A stretch of 64,000 bases of DNA from an uncultured bacterium (lineage in GTDB: Bacteria; Bacteroidota; Bacteroidia; Bacteroidales; Bacteroidaceae). Position numbers and translations under genes: made by a program. The stretch lies in assembly GCA_905216025.1 (NCBI GenBank), contig CAJMSE010000004.1:62001-126000 (forward strand), written 5' to 3'. Positions 60,744-64,000 of the stretch are shown here, in pieces; within the stretch, counting starts at the first letter, position 1, and each line of letters begins with the position of its first letter. The notes under the pieces were generated by a model. The model was not told the DNA's origin, made no database searches, and saw nothing but the letters and a program-made list of their open reading frames with translations.

Positions 60744-62567
60744 TCAATTGAAGAATTTGCCTATCTCTGGATGAGGCAATATCGCAGTCACTGTCTTGCC
60801 GTCGGGAGTGTAATTCACGTTAGAGCAGGCGAACAGGCTGTTGACAACCGCTTCCATCTCGCTGTTGTCGAGAATCTGGCCGTACGGGATGGCGGCGCTG
60901 CGCGCCATGCTCATCGCCAGCGACCTGTTTATGGCATCAATGGAAGTGCTGCCGCTCTCGACGGCATCAGCGACCATTCCTGTCAGCAGGACCACATAGT
61001 CGAGACCGTCGATACCGGAAGGCACACCGTTGACGGCATAGCTGTTCTGTCCCATGTCGGTGAGGTCGAAGCCCATCTTCGCCAGCTCAGGCACTATCTT
61101 CTGAAGGATTACCGTCTCTGACGGGGAGAACTGCACAATCTCGGGGAAGAGCACGCGCTGCGTGCTGCCGGCGGTACGCGACTGCATGATGCCGAGATAG
61201 CGCTCGTAGCGTATGCGGATGTCGGCACGGTGCTGGTCTATTATCATCAGCCCTGACTTCACGGCCGTCATGATATACCGTCCCTTATATTGATAATGTG
61301 CAGGAGACTTCTCCTCGACGGTCATGTCATTGCCTGCGGTCACGGCGGGTTCCGGCTCGGGCGTGCCGAACATGTCGGTCTGCTCCGGCAGGGGCGATGC
61401 CGGCGTGTCTGTATACAGCGCATCCCAGTTCTCCGGCACGCGGGGCGCTTTCGGCGCATGGGCAAAAGGATTGTATGAGGGATTATACGAAGGTTGCGGC
61501 GGAGCCACATCCTGCATCGGGTCGAACACCGGTATGTCGGGCTTCCCCTGCGTATCGAAGTCTATCGAGGGTACCTCGCAGAACTTGCCGATGGCGTCTT
61601 TCACGGCGGCGGTGAGTATCTGCCACACGGCCTGCTCATTCTCAAACTTTATCTCGGTCTTTGTCGGGTGTATGTTGACGTCGATATCGGCAGGGTTGAT
61701 GTCGAAGTAAAGGAAGTAAGAGACGTGCATCCCCATCGGCACGAGCCTGTCGTAGGCGCTTGCCACGGCCTTATGGAAGTAGGGATGCTTCATGTAGCGC
61801 CCGTTCACGAACAGGTATTCGTGCGCTCCTTTACGGCGGGCGGCCTCGGGCTTGCACACGAATCCGCTGATGCGACACATGGCCGTGTCGACGTTTACGG
61901 GCAGTATTTCGTTGCTGAAGCGCTTGCCGAAGACGTCGGCAATGCGCTGGCGCAGGTTTCCGGCCCTGAGATTGAGCAGTTCCGTGCCGTTGCTGCACAG
62001 CGAGAAAGCTATCTCGGGGTATACGAGGACTATGCGCTCGAAGGCTGTCATGATGTTGTTCAGCTCGGTGGCGTTGGTCTTGAGGAACTTCCGGCGCGCC
62101 GGAACATTATAAAAAAGGTTTTCTACGGTGAAGTTGCTGCCCACGGGGCACGACACGGGCTCCTGCCCGGTGACCTTCGAACCGGCTATGGATATGGCCG
62201 TGCCTATCTCGTTTCCCTCGAGCCGCGTGCGCAGCTCGACCTTGGCGACGGCTGCGATGGAGGCCAGCGCCTCGCCGCGGAATCCCATGGTGCGCAGTGC
62301 GAACAGGTCGTCGGCCTTGCGTATCTTCGACGTGGCGTGCCGCTCGAAGGCGAGACGGGCATCGGTATCCGACATGCCCCGACCGTCGTCGATGACCTGG
62401 ATGGCCGTGCGGCCGGCATCGGTGACAAGCACCTTGATGGTGTGCGCCCCCGCGTCGACGGCGTTCTCCACAAGTTCCTTTATCACGGAGGCGGGGCGCT
62501 GTATCACCTCGCCTGCCGCAATCTGGTTGGCCACCGCATCGGGCAGCAGTTGTATTACATCACTCAT
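60744..62567 (-). CDS. mutL: DNA mismatch repair protein MutL
   Basis: 607 aa from the ATG at 62567 (MSDVIQLLPDAVANQIAAGE); 20 further in-frame residues upstream do not fit the family start. The GHKL ATPase has NQIAAGEVIQRPASVIKELV, the Mg site VIDDGRGM, GFRGEALASIAAV and RATSKIR-like segments. The C-terminal dimerisation domain begins near 430 after a Pro-rich linker. The metal-binding endonuclease motif DQHA(x)2E(x)4E of many MutL proteins appears here as DQHRADIRIRYE, with the first Glu missing. The downstream part of an OstA-like/small-protein/mutL gene run. Confidence 0.95.
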   Translation of the reverse strand: MSDVIQLLPDAVANQIAAGEVIQRPASVIKELVENAVDAGAHTIKVLVTDAGRTAIQVIDDGRGMSDTDARLAFERHATSKIRKADDLFALRTMGFRGEALASIAAVAKVELRTRLEGNEIGTAISIAGSKVTGQEPVSCPVGSNFTVENLFYNVPARRKFLKTNATELNNIMTAFERIVLVYPEIAFSLCSNGTELLNLRAGNLRQRIADVFGKRFSNEILPVNVDTAMCRISGFVCKPEAARRKGAHEYLFVNGRYMKHPYFHKAVASAYDRLVPMGMHVSYFLYFDINPADIDVNIHPTKTEIKFENEQAVWQILTAAVKDAIGKFCEVPSIDFDTQGKPDIPVFDPMQDVAPPQPSYNPSYNPFAHAPKAPRVPENWDALYTDTPASPLPEQTDMFGTPEPEPAVTAGNDMTVEEKSPAHYQYKGRYIMTAVKSGLMIIDQHRADIRIRYERYLGIMQSRTAGSTQRVLFPEIVQFSPSETVILQKIVPELAKMGFDLTDMGQNSYAVNGVPSGIDGLDYVVLLTGMVADAVESGSTSIDAINRSLAMSMARSAAIPYGQILDNSEMEAVVNSLFACSNVNYTPDGKTVTAILPHPEIGKFFN

Positions 62568-62596
62568 TGCAGTAAAATCGTTTTGTGGTGCGGCGG

Positions 62597-62884
62597 TCAC
62601 ATACCCGCCACTAAGAAATAAAGGCATGCAAGCAGGGCCGCGACCAGCAGCACCACCCGCAGCGGCAGGGCCGAAGTCCCTGAAAAGGCGGTGCTCCGGC
62701 GGCCATGCCTGAGCCGGCCGGTGAACTCTCCATGCAGCGTATCGGCGGCATCACCGTCTGGCGGGATGGTGCCAAGTTCGCGCCTGGCCCGCTTCTCGAT
62801 GGCCTCGAGACGTTCGCTGCGCTCGTCTGTGTAAATCATCCTGTGACAGAAAGGGCGGGGGCGGCGGTTGCAGAACAGGCTCAT
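62597..62884 (-). CDS. Small single-pass membrane protein
   Basis: 95 aa from the ATG at 62884, which overlaps the upstream stop by four bases as elsewhere in this window. An internal ATG at 62839 (MIYTDERSERLEAIEKRARR) may be the true start, because the first 15 residues are Arg/Pro-rich and unlike the rest. A charged helix is followed by a linker and one C-terminal membrane segment (LRVVLLVAALLACLYFLVA). It lies between the OstA-like gene and mutL. The function is unknown; the position suggests co-expression with envelope biogenesis. Confidence 0.65.
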   Translation of the reverse strand: MSLFCNRRPRPFCHRMIYTDERSERLEAIEKRARRELGTIPPDGDAADTLHGEFTGRLRHGRRSTAFSGTSALPLRVVLLVAALLACLYFLVAGM

Positions 62885-64000
62885 GGCTGCATCCCGTCTT
62901 CGGAAGAGCCGAGCCGGCGCACCGGTGCCTCCCTCCGTTTCACCTCCTTCAGTTCCGTGCCGCTCTTCTTTCCGCGCCAGTTAAAGATGTCGTCCTTGTC
63001 CAGCGGCCGCACATAGTCGAACCATGCGTAGCTCGGCAGGTATTTCTTCTCCGGCGGAATCTGCGTCATCGGGTACATCACACCGTTGGCCTTCGGGGTC
63101 CATATACGCTTCATCTTCCTGTTCTCTATGAACATCCGGAGCCTCGTGGTCTCGAGATAGTTCATCGCTATCAGCGTGCTGTCGCTGTCGTCGATGGGAT
63201 GATAGATGGCGAGCACGTTCTCGCTGGCCTCGGCCTCGCTTATCTCGCCCTTGTCGAAATAGGCGAACATCTCTTTGGAGGATATCTGGTTGAAGTGCAC
63301 CGAGTCGAACATCTGCTCCACGGAGAGTGCCTGGTTTATGACGTGCGCGCGGTCGATGGTCGAATCGCGCATATATATCTTGATGACTTCGCCGAGCAAC
63401 TGCTGGCTGCCGTTCCACACGATGGGGTCGCGGTACATCGTCATACACGAGTCCTGACTGTTGTATACGAGCGAGTCGCACACCGCCTGGACGTCTATCC
63501 GGTAGGCCCTCACCTTATTATATGCGTGCACCTTGCGGTATACCGAGTCGGTATTTATATTATATGTGTAAATCCGGAACGTGTCGGCATGCATGTATAG
63601 GGAGTCGCGCTGCGAGAAGTCTATGGCCACGGCCCTCTTCGTTGCCATGCCGGTGCCGGTCTGCTCGTCATACCATCCGTAGTCGCAGAGCAGGCGGTTC
63701 CTGTTCACAGTGTCGGTGTACACCACGTTGCCGAAAGCCTCGCTGTAGCCCTTGCTGCTGTCGTAGTATACGCTGTCACCGACGATTATCTTCCCGTTGT
63801 CGCTCACCTCGGAACGTCCGAACAGCCGGGAGACTTCGCGCTTCGTGTCGTAATAGCCGTCTTCGGTGTATACCTTGCTCGTGCCGGATGTAATGTGGGA
63901 TGGTCCCACGGCATGGGCCACCGACGTGCCGGTGTCGTAGTAGAGTGTGTCGGAGGTGAGATAGAAGTTGTTTCCCTTCAGCCGGACGTCGTAGTTGAAC
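62881..64000 (-). CDS. OstA-like LPS-transport protein, C-terminal part (cut by window edge)
   Basis: At least 373 codons of the C-terminal part; the start lies beyond base 64000. The visible frame begins FNYDVRLKGNNFYLTSDTLY and is made of OstA/LptA-type beta-jellyroll repeats (YYDTKREVSRLFGRSEVSDN; GDSVYYDSSKGYSEAFGNVV; LYMHADTFRIYTYN). Such proteins carry lipopolysaccharide across the periplasm. The tail is charged (RREAPVRRLGSSEDGMQP). Its stop overlaps the small membrane protein gene by four bases, and mutL follows, a gene order found in several Bacteroidetes. Confidence 0.85.
   Translation of the reverse strand, partial: FNYDVRLKGNNFYLTSDTLYYDTGTSVAHAVGPSHITSGTSKVYTEDGYYDTKREVSRLFGRSEVSDNGKIIVGDSVYYDSSKGYSEAFGNVVYTDTVNRNRLLCDYGWYDEQTGTGMATKRAVAIDFSQRDSLYMHADTFRIYTYNINTDSVYRKVHAYNKVRAYRIDVQAVCDSLVYNSQDSCMTMYRDPIVWNGSQQLLGEVIKIYMRDSTIDRAHVINQALSVEQMFDSVHFNQISSKEMFAYFDKGEISEAEASENVLAIYHPIDDSDSTLIAMNYLETTRLRMFIENRKMKRIWTPKANGVMYPMTQIPPEKKYLPSYAWFDYVRPLDKDDIFNWRGKKSGTELKEVKRREAPVRRLGSSEDGMQP

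Overview
The window comes from a Bacteroidales chromosome with fairly high GC. The indications are SusC/SusD pairs, a hybrid two-component system, fimbrillin lipoproteins, C-SDDD surface-lipoprotein signals, promoters of the TAnnTTTG (-7) / TTTG (-33) type and few Shine-Dalgarno sites. A short sorting-like C-terminus on one secreted protein suggests a Prevotellaceae-like member, but the genus cannot be fixed from the sequence alone. No phage, insertion sequence, CRISPR array or conjugative gene was found.

Layout. (1) 1-21647, minus strand: a xyloglucan-type polysaccharide utilization locus. In transcription order it holds a hybrid two-component sensor, then SusC, SusD, two surface glycan-binding-type lipoproteins, a BACON-GH5 endo-glucanase lipoprotein, a PA14-GH31 alpha-xylosidase, a GH2 beta-galactosidase and a GH3 beta-glucosidase cut by the window edge. 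Glycan would be cut at the surface by GH5, imported by SusCD and trimmed in the periplasm by GH31, GH2 and GH3. (2) 21648-22471: repeats and a structured RNA or leader. (3) 22472-36865, plus strand: a small HTH regulator followed by a nine-gene envelope/fimbria operon: DUF3575-like protein, DUF5119-like lipoprotein, three fimbrillin-type lipoproteins, a second DUF3575 protein, a 906-aa OmpA-like protein, a 716-aa beta-barrel and a TPR protein. (4) 37203-43235: malQ, fabI, an AAA/DUF4143 ATPase and a 54-aa peptide gene. (5) 43271-49386, minus: a large secreted protein, a lipoprotein, a SIMPL protein and asd. (6) 49524-53281, plus: a CPA2 antiporter, a LolD-type ATPase and an S1/CvfB-like protein. 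(7) 53400-64000, minus: an outer-membrane barrel, asnS, an rluB-type pseudouridine synthase, purB, tRNA-Val(TAC), an OmpA-family porin, mutL, a small membrane protein and an OstA-like LPS-transport protein cut by the window edge.

The most unusual content is in the non-coding DNA. Four intergenic arrays have unrelated unit sequences but the same 22-bp period (7731, 21814, 42820, 58899). Composite elements have inverted G-rich arms around low-complexity or 22-bp cores, and one of them sits in frame inside a lipoprotein gene. Ser/Glu/Pro-rich low-complexity coding DNA occurs in three unrelated proteins. There are long near-perfect inverted repeats, and a multi-hairpin RNA element ends in a U-tract ahead of the HTH gene and fimbria operon. 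The fimbria operon, with its three large uncharacterised partners, is the best candidate for an undescribed protein system.
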